The position numbers were made by a program, and so were the translations under genes. Source: Oxalobacteraceae bacterium OTU3CINTB1 (lineage in GTDB: Bacteria; Pseudomonadota; Gammaproteobacteria; Burkholderiales; Burkholderiaceae_D). From it: 64,000 nt of DNA. Below the pieces are notes generated by a model. That model searched no databases. It saw only the letters and a list, made by a program, of their open reading frames with translations, and was not told the DNA's origin. Where the stretch lies: positions 6,386,001-6,450,000 of the forward strand of contig CP099652.1 in NCBI GenBank assembly GCA_024123955.1. Reading direction: 5' to 3'. Shown here piece by piece: positions 7,452 to 16,670 of the stretch; within the stretch, counting starts at the first letter, position 1; each line of letters starts with the position of its first letter.

Positions 7452-8846
7452 ATGACCACCAAAAAATTCAAGCTGCCGCACACCTTCGTCCTGTTGTTCA
7501 TCATCCTGGCGCTGATCGCCACCGCCACCTGGCTGGTCCCGGGCGGCAAATACGACACCCACCTGGTCGACGGCAAGCAGCTGATCGTGCCGGACAGCTT
7601 CCACTACGTGCCAAGCGCGCCGCAAGGCGTTGTGGCGCTGCTCAAGGCGCCGATCAAGGGCTTCGTCGAGGCGGCGCAGATCATCGGCTTCGTGCTGATC
7701 GTCGGCGGCGCCTTCGCGGTGCTGCAAAAGACCGAGGCGGTCGACTCGATGATCAAGGCGCTGGCGCGCGCGCACAAGGACTCGGCCTTCATCCAGAAGG
7801 CGCTGATCCCGGTGTTCGTCACCTTGTTCTCGCTCGGCGGCGCCACCTTCGGCATGAACGAGGAAGCCATACCGTTTATATTGATTTTCGTGCCGCTGGC
7901 GCTGGCGCTGGGCTATGACACCATCACCGGCGTGTCGATCCCCTTCCTCGGTTCGCAGGTGGGCTTCGGCGCCGCCTTCCTCAATCCCTTCAACGTCGGC
8001 ATCGCGCAGGGCATCGCCGGCGTGCCGGTGTTCTCGGGCTGGGGCTACCGGCTGATCGCCTGGACCATCGCCACCGCCATCACGGCCGCCTTCCTGATGT
8101 GGTACGCGGCGCGCGTGAAAAAAAATCCGCAACTGAGCCCCACCTATGCGCTCGACCTGGAAAAGCGCAAGGAGCAGCCCGAGGGACTGGGCGAACTGCA
8201 CGGCATGACCGCGCGCCACAAGCGCGTGCTGTGGATCTTCGCCGGCTCGCTGGCCATCATGGTGGTGGGCGTGGTGCACTACGGCTGGTACATCGACGAA
8301 ATCGCCGCGCTGTTCCTGACCATGGGCGTGGTCATCGGCCTGGTGGGGCGTCTCGACTCGGGGCAGATCGTCGAAGGCTTCATCCAGGGCGCGCGCGACC
8401 TGGTCGGCACGGCGCTGGTGATCGCGCTGGCGCGCGGCACGATGATCCTGGCGCGCGACGCGCAAATCATCGACACTATGCTGCACGGCCTGACGCCGCT
8501 GGTGCAATCGTCCAGTCCCATTTTCACGGCGTGGAAGATGTTCGGCATCCAGACGGTGATCAACTTCTTCATCCACTCCGGCACCGGCCAGGCGGCGTTG
8601 ACGATGCCGATCATGGCGCCGCTGGCGGACCTGGTGGGCGTGACCCGCCAGACCGCGATCCTGGCGTTCCAGTTCGGCGAGCTGACCACGCCGATGATCC
8701 CGACGTCGGGCATCACGGTGGGCGTGCTGGCGCTGGCGCGGGTGCCGTGGATCACCTGGGCCAAGTGGATGATCCCGTTGCAGCTGATCTACGCGGTGAT
8801 GGCGCTGGCGCTGCTGGTGCCGCCGGTGCTGATGAACTGGCAATAG
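7452..8846 (+). CDS. YfcC-family inner membrane permease
   Basis: A 464-residue polytopic membrane protein of the YfcC/ArcD-like (DcuC-type) carrier family, with about eleven hydrophobic segments. Characteristic stretches are TWLVPGGKYD near residue 27, GGATFGMNEEAIPF around 131, the GSQVGFGAAFLNPFNVGIAQG re-entrant region, and HSGTGQAALTMPIMAPLADL in the second half, which suggest an inverted-repeat fold. It starts 21 bases after cphZ and surely shares its mRNA. By context it should carry the CphZ substrate, beta-Asp-Arg, or export a product across the inner membrane. Members of this family are often annotated as basic amino acid antiporters; the substrate is not shown by sequence. Convergent with the GNAT gene. 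Confidence 0.82.
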   Translation: MTTKKFKLPHTFVLLFIILALIATATWLVPGGKYDTHLVDGKQLIVPDSFHYVPSAPQGVVALLKAPIKGFVEAAQIIGFVLIVGGAFAVLQKTEAVDSMIKALARAHKDSAFIQKALIPVFVTLFSLGGATFGMNEEAIPFILIFVPLALALGYDTITGVSIPFLGSQVGFGAAFLNPFNVGIAQGIAGVPVFSGWGYRLIAWTIATAITAAFLMWYAARVKKNPQLSPTYALDLEKRKEQPEGLGELHGMTARHKRVLWIFAGSLAIMVVGVVHYGWYIDEIAALFLTMGVVIGLVGRLDSGQIVEGFIQGARDLVGTALVIALARGTMILARDAQIIDTMLHGLTPLVQSSSPIFTAWKMFGIQTVINFFIHSGTGQAALTMPIMAPLADLVGVTRQTAILAFQFGELTTPMIPTSGITVGVLALARVPWITWAKWMIPLQLIYAVMALALLVPPVLMNWQ

Positions 8847-8868
8847 GATAAAGAGCCAATCTAAAACC

Positions 8869-8963
8869 CGTAGGGCGGATTAGCGCAGCGTAATCCGCCA
8901 CTGCGTGCGTTACGACGGCGCATGCAATGGCGGATTACGGCGTTCCGCCTAATCCGCCCTACG
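8869..8963. repeat. Palindromic repeat, GGCGGATTA family (double unit)
   Basis: Two head-to-head units lie between convergent genes. The left unit (8869-8900) begins cgtagggcggattagcgcag and ends taatccgcca. The right unit (8929-8963) begins tggcggattacggcgttccg and ends taatccgccctacg. Each unit is itself a hairpin, GGCGGATTA...TAATCCGCC. A single related unit occurs at 26774-26803. This is a dispersed REP-like element and probably acts as a bidirectional terminator here. Confidence 0.8.
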
Positions 8964-8979
8964 TATTTGTTCTACAACG

Positions 8980-9405
8980 CTAATTGCGGTAGACGTCGGG
9001 GCAGTAGCGCTCCATCAGGGTCGCCGGGCGCACCGGCGGCGTGAACCCGAACTGCGCGTACAGACCGTGCGCGTCGAAGGTGGCCAAGGTGAAGCGCCGC
9101 AGGCCCTGCAAATCCGGATGCGCGACGATCGCCTCCATCAGCCGCTTGCTGTGCCCCTGCCCCCGGTGCGCCGGCAGCACGAACACATCGACCAGGTTGG
9201 CGAAGGTGGCGCAATCGGTCACCACGCGCGCGAAGCCGATCTGGCGCCCGTCCAGATACACCCCGAAGCACAATGAATTGGCGATGGCCCGCTCCAGCAG
9301 CGCGCGCGGCATGCCGACCGCCCACGTCGATTGCTCGCTGAGGAATTGGTAAATCAGGGGCACGTCAAGCCGGCCCTGGTCGGTGCTGATCTGCGCTGTC
9401 GTCAT
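8980..9405 (-). CDS. GNAT family N-acetyltransferase
   Basis: A 141-residue acetyltransferase. The acetyl-CoA loop is visible as VFVLPAHRGQGHSKRLMEAI (residues 75-94), the Q/RxxGxG motif being HRGQGH. The ending FGFTPPVRPATLMERYCP is typical of the small GNAT group related to YjcF/ElaA-like proteins. Its substrate cannot be told. It is convergent with the permease gene and divergent from argH. The 106-base divergent gap has an AT-rich centre suited to promoters. Confidence 0.8.
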   Translation of the reverse strand: MTTAQISTDQGRLDVPLIYQFLSEQSTWAVGMPRALLERAIANSLCFGVYLDGRQIGFARVVTDCATFANLVDVFVLPAHRGQGHSKRLMEAIVAHPDLQGLRRFTLATFDAHGLYAQFGFTPPVRPATLMERYCPDVYRN

Positions 9406-9511
9406 GTTTTACGTGGCCAAAATAGCAATAATGACATATTTTTGAGCAGTTGACGGTTTATAATCCGTCCTGCCTATCGACACCAATACCGCGAAAGCCA
9501 TTCCCACCACT

Positions 9512-10909
9512 ATGACCGCACAACTGTCCAAAAAGAGCGAAGCCTGGTCGGCCCGCTTCAACGAACCTGTTTCCGACCTCGTCAAACGCTACACCGCCTC
9601 CGTCTTCTTCGACAAACGCCTGGCCAAGGCCGACATCCAGGGCTCGCTGGCGCACGCCGAAATGCTGGCCTCGCAGGGCATCATCAGCGCCGCCGACCGC
9701 GCCGAGATCGAGCGCGGCATGGCGCAAATCGCGTCCGAGATCGACGCCGGCCAGTTCGAGTGGCTGCTCGACCTGGAAGACGTCCACCTGAATATCGAAA
9801 AACGCCTCACCGAACTGGTTGGCGACGCCGGCAAGCGCCTGCACACGGGCCGCTCGCGCAACGACCAGGTGGCCACCGACATCCGCCTGTACGTGCGCGC
9901 CGCCATCGACGACGTGGTCGAACTGCTCGGCGCCCTGCGCGGCGCGCTGACCGACCTGGCCGAGAAGAACGCCGACACCATCATGCCCGGTTTCACCCAC
10001 ATGCAGGTGGCGCAGCCGATCACCTTCGGCCACCACATGCTGGCCTACGTCGAGATGTTCGGGCGCGACGCCGAACGCATGCTCGATTGCCGCAAGCGCG
10101 TCAACCGCCTGCCGCTGGGCGCGGCCGCGCTGGCCGGCACCACCTTCCCGATCGACCGCGAACGCGTGGCTAAAACGCTGGGCTTCGACGACGTTTGCCA
10201 CAACTCGCTCGACGCCGTCTCCGACCGCGACTTCGCCATCGAATTCACCGCCGCCGCCGCGCTGATCATGACGCACGTGTCGCGCATGTCCGAGGAGCTG
10301 GTGATCTGGATGAGCCCACGCGTGGGCTTCATCGACATCGCCGACCGCTTCTGCACCGGCTCGTCGATCATGCCGCAAAAGAAAAACCCGGACGTGCCGG
10401 AGCTGGCGCGCGGTAAAACGGGTCGCGTCTACGGCCACCTGATGGGCCTGCTGACCCTGATGAAGGGCCAGCCGCTGGCCTACAACAAGGACAACCAGGA
10501 AGACAAGGAACCGTTGTTCGACACCGTCGACACCGTGGTCGACACCTTGCGCATCTTTGCCGACATGGCCGGCGGCATCAGCGTCAAGCCGGAGGCGATG
10601 CGCGCCGCCGCGCTGCAAGGCTACGCCACCGCGACCGACCTGGCCGACTACCTGGTCAAGAAAGGGCTGCCGTTCCGCGACGCCCACGAAGCCGTGGCGC
10701 ACGCGGTGCGCGCCTGCGACGATCTGAAAATCGACCTGGCTGAAATGACGCTCGACCAGCTGCGCGCCTACTCGGCCCTGATCGGGGACGACGTGTTCGC
10801 CGTGCTGACGCTCGAGGGCTCGGTGGCCGCGCGCGACCACGTCGGCGGCACCGCCCCGAACCAGGTGCGCAAGGCCATCGCCCGGGTGCGCGCACAGTTG
10901 GCGCAGTGA
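9512..10909 (+). CDS. argH: Argininosuccinate lyase
   Basis: A 465-residue member of the fumarase/aspartase superfamily. It splits argininosuccinate into arginine and fumarate, the last step of arginine synthesis. The signature [16 protein letters not shown] is present around residues 285-300, with [13 protein letters not shown] near 112 and the catalytic-base loop before the signature. Length and N-terminus ([10 protein letters not shown]) match bacterial ArgH. It stands alone, with no other arg gene next to it, as is common in betaproteobacteria. Its neighbourhood to the cyanophycin locus may be coincidental. Confidence 0.97.
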   Translation: MTAQLSKKSEAWSARFNEPVSDLVKRYTASVFFDKRLAKADIQGSLAHAEMLASQGIISAADRAEIERGMAQIASEIDAGQFEWLLDLEDVHLNIEKRLTELVGDAGKRLHTGRSRNDQVATDIRLYVRAAIDDVVELLGALRGALTDLAEKNADTIMPGFTHMQVAQPITFGHHMLAYVEMFGRDAERMLDCRKRVNRLPLGAAALAGTTFPIDRERVAKTLGFDDVCHNSLDAVSDRDFAIEFTAAAALIMTHVSRMSEELVIWMSPRVGFIDIADRFCTGSSIMPQKKNPDVPELARGKTGRVYGHLMGLLTLMKGQPLAYNKDNQEDKEPLFDTVDTVVDTLRIFADMAGGISVKPEAMRAAALQGYATATDLADYLVKKGLPFRDAHEAVAHAVRACDDLKIDLAEMTLDQLRAYSALIGDDVFAVLTLEGSVAARDHVGGTAPNQVRKAIARVRAQLAQ

Positions 10910-11055
10910 GCGGAAATCTGCCAAATTAGTGCATAATTCATAATGTTTTGATCCAGGACATGACGTCACGCTGGCGCACGATCTAGCGTGGCTCATCCGC
11001 CTTGGCGGACACGGCGCCCCCGGTCGGAGGCCGCCGGAACGGATTGGAGGACGTT

Positions 11056-13305
11056 ATGAACCTGCACACGCCTGTTTTCGCAGCATGCATCGCCACGGCC
11101 GCCATGGCCGCGGCCAACACCGCGCTGGCGCAAGCGCCTGTCCGCATGATGGCCGCGCCGGTCGCGCCGCCGTCGCCGCAGGAGGGCGCCGGCCTGGTGT
11201 CGAAACTGACGGCGCTCGAGCGCTCGCGCGGCATCAGCGGCGACTACAGCTTCCGCATCGGCGCGGTCCATCCCGGCGTCGCCGGCCAGAAGATCACGCG
11301 CGCGCAGCATACCTTCAAGGGCTTGCGGGTGTTCGGCTCCGAGTCGGTGGTGGTGACCAACAACGCCGGCGACATCGTCAGCTCCTCGGTGTCGGACCGC
11401 CGTCCCGGCCTGTCCCCCAGCGCGGCCGCCGCGCCGGTGGACATGACACCGGCCCTGACGGCCGAACAAGCCATCGACGTCGCCGTCAAATCGGTCTCGC
11501 CGCGCGGCGTGCACCGCTGGACGCCCGGCGCCGAACTGCTGCTCTATCCGATCATGAAAACGGTGCGCGTGGCCTCGGCGGCCAGCAAATCCGAGGCCGA
11601 GCTCAATGCGCTCGATGTGCAGGAAGTGGTCGAGCGCCACGAGCTGGCCTACTATGTGCGCACACGCATGGCGCAGGACGGCAAGCCGTTCTACTACGAC
11701 ACCATGGTCAACGCCAGGACCGGCGCGATCATCGCCCAATGGCAGGCGCTGCAAACGGCCATCGGCCAGGGCAAGAGCCAGTACAACGGCGTGGTGCCGA
11801 TCAGTACCTCGCAATCGGGCGGCGCCTTCCAGATGCTCGACCCGACGCGCGGCACCGGCGGCAAATTCGGCGGCATGGCCATCACCAACGCCAATCACAG
11901 CTCGTCCAACAATCCCAACCCCGGCAGCATCTACACCAACAGCACCAACAACTGGGGCGACGGCCAGCAATACAACGGCGGCAGCACCACCGACGCCAAC
12001 GGCCAGACGGCGGCCGTCAACGCGTTGTGGGGTCTGATGAACACCTACGACACCAACAAGAACGTGCTGGGATGGCAGTCGCTCGACGGGAACAACACTG
12101 CCACCTACATCGCCGTCCACGTCGACAAGAACTACGACAACGCCTTCTACGACGACAGCTGCAAGTGCATGTACATCGGCGACGGCTCGTTCTTCAACCA
12201 CCTGGGATCGATCGACGTGATCGGCCACGAAATGTCGCACGGGGTCACCGCGTCCACGGCGGACCTGATCTACTCGGGCGAGTCGGGCGGCTTGAACGAA
12301 TCGAATTCCGACATCGGCGGCGACATGGTGGAAGCCTACGCGCGCGCAGGCGGCACCGGCAACGTGGTGCCGGCGGCCGGCAACGACTGGGTGACCGGCA
12401 AGGAGATCAGCAAGAGCGGCGAGCCACTGCGCTACATGTATAAGCCCAGCAAGGACGGCAGCAGCCCGGACGCGTGGAGCACCTCACTCAAAAACCTGGA
12501 CGTCCACTATTCGAGCGGTCCGAATAACCGCATGTTCTACTTCCTGTCGCAGGGATCGAACGCCGATCCGGCCGACGACCATTACAGTAAATACCTTGTC
12601 AAGAAGCCGGCGGCGATGAGCGGCATCGGCAACGACAAGGCCTATCGCATCTGGTTCAAGGCGCTGACCACCAAGTTCACGTCGTCGACCAACTATGCGG
12701 ATGCCCGCAACAAGGTACTGGCGTCGGCGCAGGAACTGTACGGGGCCGACTCCAGGGAAGCCATCGCCGTCAAGCGCGCCTATGCGGCCATCAACGTCGG
12801 CACCGATATCGACGAGGAAGGTGGCGGCGGCGGCGGGGACGCCACCGAGCTTGCGGTCAACGGCGGCTTCGAAGACGGGACCACCGGCTGGCGCGGCACC
12901 ACCAGCACCATCGGCAGCCTGTCCGGTCAAACCGCGTACGAAGGCACCCGCTTTGCCTGGATGGGCGGCAAGGGACGGCGCACCAGCCAAACGCTGAGCC
13001 AGGCGGTGACGATACCGGCGCAAGCGACCAGCGCGGAGCTGAGCTTCGCGCTGCACGTCGACAGCGCCGACACCGGCGGCACCGCGCACGATACGCTGGT
13101 GGTCACGGTGCGCGGCAACCTGGGGCGGGTGCTGCGCACCCTGGCCACCTACTCCAACGTCGATGCAGCCGACGGCTACAAGGTCCGTACCTTCGATCTC
13201 AGTGAGTTCAAGGGCAAGCAGGTGACGCTGCACTTCGCGATGCGCGAGGACACATCGCTGAAGACCTCCTTCGTCGTCGACCAGGTCAGCCTGCTCGCCA
13301 GATAA
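11056..13305 (+). CDS. Secreted M4 family (thermolysin-like) metallopeptidase
   Basis: A 749-residue exported protease. The ATG at 11056 has a perfectly placed GGAGG; an upstream in-frame ATG at 11002 lacks one. The order is signal peptide (1-25), FTP/PepSY propeptide (about 30-230), M4 catalytic domain, glycine-rich linker (EEGGGGGGD) and a C-terminal jelly-roll-like domain of about 160 residues (VNGGFEDGTTGWRG...). Zinc ligands are HEMSH at 391-395 and Glu415 in GGLNESNSD, 24 residues after the first His as in thermolysin. The C-terminal domain may bind substrate or cell surface, or be removed on maturation. It digests extracellular protein, in keeping with the scavenging genes nearby. Confidence 0.93.
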   Translation: MNLHTPVFAACIATAAMAAANTALAQAPVRMMAAPVAPPSPQEGAGLVSKLTALERSRGISGDYSFRIGAVHPGVAGQKITRAQHTFKGLRVFGSESVVVTNNAGDIVSSSVSDRRPGLSPSAAAAPVDMTPALTAEQAIDVAVKSVSPRGVHRWTPGAELLLYPIMKTVRVASAASKSEAELNALDVQEVVERHELAYYVRTRMAQDGKPFYYDTMVNARTGAIIAQWQALQTAIGQGKSQYNGVVPISTSQSGGAFQMLDPTRGTGGKFGGMAITNANHSSSNNPNPGSIYTNSTNNWGDGQQYNGGSTTDANGQTAAVNALWGLMNTYDTNKNVLGWQSLDGNNTATYIAVHVDKNYDNAFYDDSCKCMYIGDGSFFNHLGSIDVIGHEMSHGVTASTADLIYSGESGGLNESNSDIGGDMVEAYARAGGTGNVVPAAGNDWVTGKEISKSGEPLRYMYKPSKDGSSPDAWSTSLKNLDVHYSSGPNNRMFYFLSQGSNADPADDHYSKYLVKKPAAMSGIGNDKAYRIWFKALTTKFTSSTNYADARNKVLASAQELYGADSREAIAVKRAYAAINVGTDIDEEGGGGGGDATELAVNGGFEDGTTGWRGTTSTIGSLSGQTAYEGTRFAWMGGKGRRTSQTLSQAVTIPAQATSAELSFALHVDSADTGGTAHDTLVVTVRGNLGRVLRTLATYSNVDAADGYKVRTFDLSEFKGKQVTLHFAMREDTSLKTSFVVDQVSLLAR

Positions 13306-13317
13306 AACCCAACCGGA

Positions 13318-14949
13318 TTAGCGCAGCGTGACGAACACCGGGTTCGAATAGAACCACAGGCTGCGGTAGTTACGGTCGTTGATGTCGTTGAAACGCTGGG
13401 TGTTGTCGGTGGTGCCGGTGCGCTGGTCGGCCAACGGCTCGCCACCCTGCGTCAGGCCGGCGACATCGGTGCCGAGATTGGTGCCGCGCAGGCGGTAGTA
13501 TTGGTTCTTGGTGGCGGTGGTCTCGTAGCTGATGGTGAAGTAGCCATCGGCGTCGACCTTCCAGTCGGCGCTGGTGAAGCGTTTGACCACCTTGGCGCTG
13601 GCGTTGGTGGCCACGCTGTAGGCCGCGCTGCCCTGCGCCGCTTTGGGTCCGACATCGCCGACGATCAGGTCGACGTGGTCGACCACCGGTTTGACGTTGG
13701 CGGCGGTGCCGCTGTCGACCGGCTTCTCGTAGTTGTTCTTCGCGGGGGTCTTGAAGCGGATCGTAACAACCACCTTTTCGCCGCTGGCGACCTTGATCTC
13801 TCCGCCCATCTCCTTGCGATCGTCCTTGCTGGCCAGGTTGAAGTCCAGCGCGTTGATCAGATCACCGTAGACCGAGAACATTTTGCCCGAGCGCAGACCT
13901 TGCAGCAGGTCCTTCATGGCCGGCGCGCCCTGGGCGGCGTTGAACACATAGTTCTTCGCGTACTCGCCGGGGAAGTAGCCGCTGCTGTTGCCGTTGACGA
14001 TCTTGAAGTGGGTGTCGGAATCGGTCAGGTTCCAGACGCGGCGTCCCTCGCCCAACAGCGCGTCCCACACGCCGCCGACCTTGGCCACGACGTAATCGAC
14101 GCCGCCATACGCGCGCAGCGGCGCGTTTTCAGGCGTGTAGGCAGCGGTGTAGCCGCCACGATCCGGCTCCATCTGGTTGCCGACCATGCCTTCGATCGCG
14201 AACATGATGTTGGGCGCGATGTCGTTGAAGCGGCGGAAGTCGTCGACCGTGTAGCTGCCCTTGTTGCGCGACGGGTGGTTGATGACCGCGTAGCTGGTGT
14301 CCGGGTAGTTGTCCTTCAACCAGCTGATCGCCTTGAGCGCGTCGTCAGCGGTCTTGTTGTAGCGGGTTTCGCCGTACCTGGCCTTCCACGCGGCGACATC
14401 GGCGGCGTCGAACATGGCCGGATCGCGGGTAGTGAACAGATACTCGAATTCTTTCATGCCCTTGGTGCTGGTGGTCAGCTTATCGGTGCCCTGGAACAGG
14501 CCGACGCCGATATGGTCATGGGTCGGCATATCCCACTCGAAGCCGCTGAAAATCAGCTTGTCGGCATAGGTGCCGGCAGCCTGCAAGGCCTGCACGCGCG
14601 GGATCTCGTAGCGCTCCGCGCCGATCGACATCGGGATCGAGGTATCGAGTGTCGCGCCCTTCTCGTCGCGCGTCGATACGCGCAAGTGGTTGGACACCGC
14701 CATCCAGTCCAGGCCAAACGTGGTGAAGGCCTTGCCCAGCACCTTGTCGAGCGTCTGGCTGACATCCGCGTCGGCCGACTGCGTGGTGTGGGTGTGCAGA
14801 TCGCCGGCGATCCAGCGGCCGCTCGGCAACGGCGGCACGTTGCTGCCGACCGGCTGGTCGCCACCGCCACAGGCGACGGCCGCGACGACGATTGCGACGG
14901 CCGTCGGAATCAGCAGGAGACGGGTGGAGAAGGATGTATTGCGCTGCAT
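13318..14949 (-). CDS. PHP-domain metallohydrolase lipoprotein (CehA/McbA-like)
   Basis: A 543-residue probable lipoprotein. The start at 14949 is chosen because it gives a signal peptide with a lipobox (VAAVAC, Cys about 25) and an AGGA site; longer in-frame starts do not. The PHP metal-binding motif GDLHTHTTQSAD comes soon after. SNHLRVSTRDEKG and YAVINHPSRNKGSY carry further His ligands. The C-terminal third (from about 385) is a beta-rich domain. CehA-like proteins hydrolyse phosphoesters or carbaryl-type esters; the substrate here is unknown. The 12-base gap to the M4 gene is convergent. Confidence 0.75.
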   Translation of the reverse strand: MQRNTSFSTRLLLIPTAVAIVVAAVACGGGDQPVGSNVPPLPSGRWIAGDLHTHTTQSADADVSQTLDKVLGKAFTTFGLDWMAVSNHLRVSTRDEKGATLDTSIPMSIGAERYEIPRVQALQAAGTYADKLIFSGFEWDMPTHDHIGVGLFQGTDKLTTSTKGMKEFEYLFTTRDPAMFDAADVAAWKARYGETRYNKTADDALKAISWLKDNYPDTSYAVINHPSRNKGSYTVDDFRRFNDIAPNIMFAIEGMVGNQMEPDRGGYTAAYTPENAPLRAYGGVDYVVAKVGGVWDALLGEGRRVWNLTDSDTHFKIVNGNSSGYFPGEYAKNYVFNAAQGAPAMKDLLQGLRSGKMFSVYGDLINALDFNLASKDDRKEMGGEIKVASGEKVVVTIRFKTPAKNNYEKPVDSGTAANVKPVVDHVDLIVGDVGPKAAQGSAAYSVATNASAKVVKRFTSADWKVDADGYFTISYETTATKNQYYRLRGTNLGTDVAGLTQGGEPLADQRTGTTDNTQRFNDINDRNYRSLWFYSNPVFVTLR

Positions 14950-15112
14950 GCTATTGTCCTGAAAGTGAGTGCGGAGAAGCCGGCACACTAGCATTTGCGT
15001 GTGACGGCACGATGACCGGACGGCAAGCGCCGCGCGCAAAACTGCTATCATCGGGGGCTGTCGCGCACCGGTTGCGCGCGCGTTCGAAAACTCAAACAGG
15101 GATGTTAAAAAA

Positions 15113-16339
15113 ATGACTATTGGCGGAAAGACCATAGAGCAGGCTTTGTCGACGTTATCCGATATGACCGCGGGCGCGGTCCCGATCGGCAAGGAGGAGC
15201 ATCTGCAGCGCGTCGAACGCGCCCAGGCCTTCATGCGCCAGCAGGGTATCGCCGCGATCTATGTCAACGCCGGCGCCAACATGACCTACTTCACCGGCAC
15301 CAAGTGGCATGCCAGCGAACGTATGGTCGGCGCGATCATCCCGGCCAGCGGCGCCGTCGAGTACATCGCCCCGGCGTTCGAGGAAAGCACGCTGAAGGAC
15401 TTCATGCTGGTCGAAGGCCCGGTCAACTGCTGGCAGGAGCATGAAAGCCCGTACCAGCTGTTCGTCGATACGCTCAAGCGCATGGGCATCGCGCCCGCCG
15501 CCGGTGCGGCCGCGCCGCGCGTGGGCATTTGCGAAAGCGCCGCCTTCTTCATCTACGACGGCATCCGTCCACTGGCCGACGGCTACGCGCTGGAAAACGC
15601 CAGCACCGTGACGGCGCACTGCCGCACCCGCAAATCGGCCAACGAGATCGCCCTGATGCAGCGCGCCAAGGACATGACGATGGCGGTGCACGTGGCCGCC
15701 GCCAGCATTCTGCGCGAGGGCATCACCACCGTCGAAGTGGAGCAGTTCATCGACCGCGCGCACCGCAAGGTCGGCGCGTCGGGTTCGTATTTCGTCATCG
15801 TGCTGTTCGGCGAGGCGACCGCGTATCCGCATGGCGTGAGCTACGTGCAGACGCTCAAGCCGGGCGACACGGTGTTGATCGATACCGGCTGCAAGCTGCA
15901 TAACTACATCTCCGACATCACCCGCACCTATGTGTACGGCGAGATCAGCGAGCGTCAGCGTTCGGTGTGGAACAGCGAGAAGGCGGCGCAGCTGGCGGCC
16001 TTCAACGCGGCGCAACTGGGCGTGCCGTGCGAGGAGGTGGACCAGGCGGCGCGGCGTTCGCTGGAGGCCGACGGTTTCGGTCCCGGCTACAAGCTGCCAG
16101 GCCTGCCGCACCGCACCGGTCACGGCATCGGGCTCGATATCCACGAGTGGCCGTATCTGGTCGGCGGCAACAAGACGCCGCTGGACGTCGGCATGTGCTT
16201 CTCGAACGAGCCGATGATCTGCATCCCCGGCGAATTCGGCGTGCGCCACGAGGATCATTTCTACATGACCGAAAACGGTCCGAAGTGGTTCACCGAGCCG
16301 GCGCACAGCATCGACGATCCCTTCGGCCTGGCGCGTTGA
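15113..16339 (+). CDS. M24 family metallopeptidase (Xaa-Pro peptidase type)
   Basis: A 408-residue protein with a creatinase-like N-terminal domain (1-170) and a pita-bread M24 domain (175-400). The five dinuclear metal ligands are all visible: Asp257 (VLIDTGC), Asp268 (ISDITRTY), His337 (TGHGIGLDIHE), Glu366 (SNEPMI) and Glu380 (VRHEDHF). It would remove N-terminal residues before proline or split Xaa-Pro dipeptides in the cytoplasm; no signal peptide is seen. It is followed 8 bases later by a small membrane protein gene, likely in the same transcript. Divergent from the PHP lipoprotein. Confidence 0.88.
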   Translation: MTIGGKTIEQALSTLSDMTAGAVPIGKEEHLQRVERAQAFMRQQGIAAIYVNAGANMTYFTGTKWHASERMVGAIIPASGAVEYIAPAFEESTLKDFMLVEGPVNCWQEHESPYQLFVDTLKRMGIAPAAGAAAPRVGICESAAFFIYDGIRPLADGYALENASTVTAHCRTRKSANEIALMQRAKDMTMAVHVAAASILREGITTVEVEQFIDRAHRKVGASGSYFVIVLFGEATAYPHGVSYVQTLKPGDTVLIDTGCKLHNYISDITRTYVYGEISERQRSVWNSEKAAQLAAFNAAQLGVPCEEVDQAARRSLEADGFGPGYKLPGLPHRTGHGIGLDIHEWPYLVGGNKTPLDVGMCFSNEPMICIPGEFGVRHEDHFYMTENGPKWFTEPAHSIDDPFGLAR

Positions 16340-16347
16340 GAGTGGCG

Positions 16348-16578
16348 ATGCAGACTGCGACGCTACTCAGCCTGGCCGCCTCGATCACGTGTGTCGGCCT
16401 TTTCACGAAACAGAAGAACTGGGTGCTGGCGGCGGCTTTCGCCTTTTCCTCGATCTACACGATCCTGGACAAGGCGATTTACATCGCGGCGGTGCCGGCG
16501 TTTGTCATTCCCTGGTGCGCGTACATTTTTTTCGCATTGGTGGGATACGAGGTGTTCCGAAAGGTCGTCCTCAGCTAA
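16348..16578 (+). CDS. Small hydrophobic membrane protein (76 residues)
   Basis: The ATG at 16348, 8 bases after the M24 stop, opens a 76-residue frame. Three hydrophobic stretches are seen: about 3-19, 25-45 and 48-68, with the charged segment TKQKNW between the first two. It has no recognised domain. Composition and close spacing suggest a real co-transcribed membrane protein rather than chance. It ends just before a palindromic repeat and is convergent with another small membrane protein gene. Confidence 0.6.
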   Translation: MQTATLLSLAASITCVGLFTKQKNWVLAAAFAFSSIYTILDKAIYIAAVPAFVIPWCAYIFFALVGYEVFRKVVLS

Positions 16579-16585
16579 TTAAAAA

Positions 16586-16665
16586 CGGGGTCAAGTCTAA
16601 CATTCGTACACGGGCTGAAGCACTATGCTGCTCAGCTCGTGTACGAATGACAGACTTGACCCCGG
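16586..16665. repeat. Long palindromic repeat with GGGGTCAAGTCT arms
   Basis: The left arm starts cggggtcaagtctaacattc and the right arm is its near-exact complement, ending gacagacttgaccccgg; the arms are about 35 bases with a 10-base loop. It lies between two convergent genes whose stops are 16578 and 16671. The same arms recur at 37999-38086. It could form a strong hairpin that ends transcription from both sides, and its form suggests a REP/MITE-type element. Confidence 0.85.
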
Positions 16666-16670
16666 AGTTT

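Noticed and set aside
6210..8843. An 877-codon open frame on the minus strand
   Set aside because: It is the complement of cphZ and the permease gene, both of which have clear family motifs.
14950..15234. A longer N-terminus for the PHP lipoprotein
   Set aside because: It would overlap the divergent M24 gene and hide the lipobox; the start at 14949 gives a proper lipoprotein signal.
16586..16665. A possible CRISPR or tRNA-like structure
   Set aside because: There is a single long palindrome with no spaced direct repeats and no tRNA arms.
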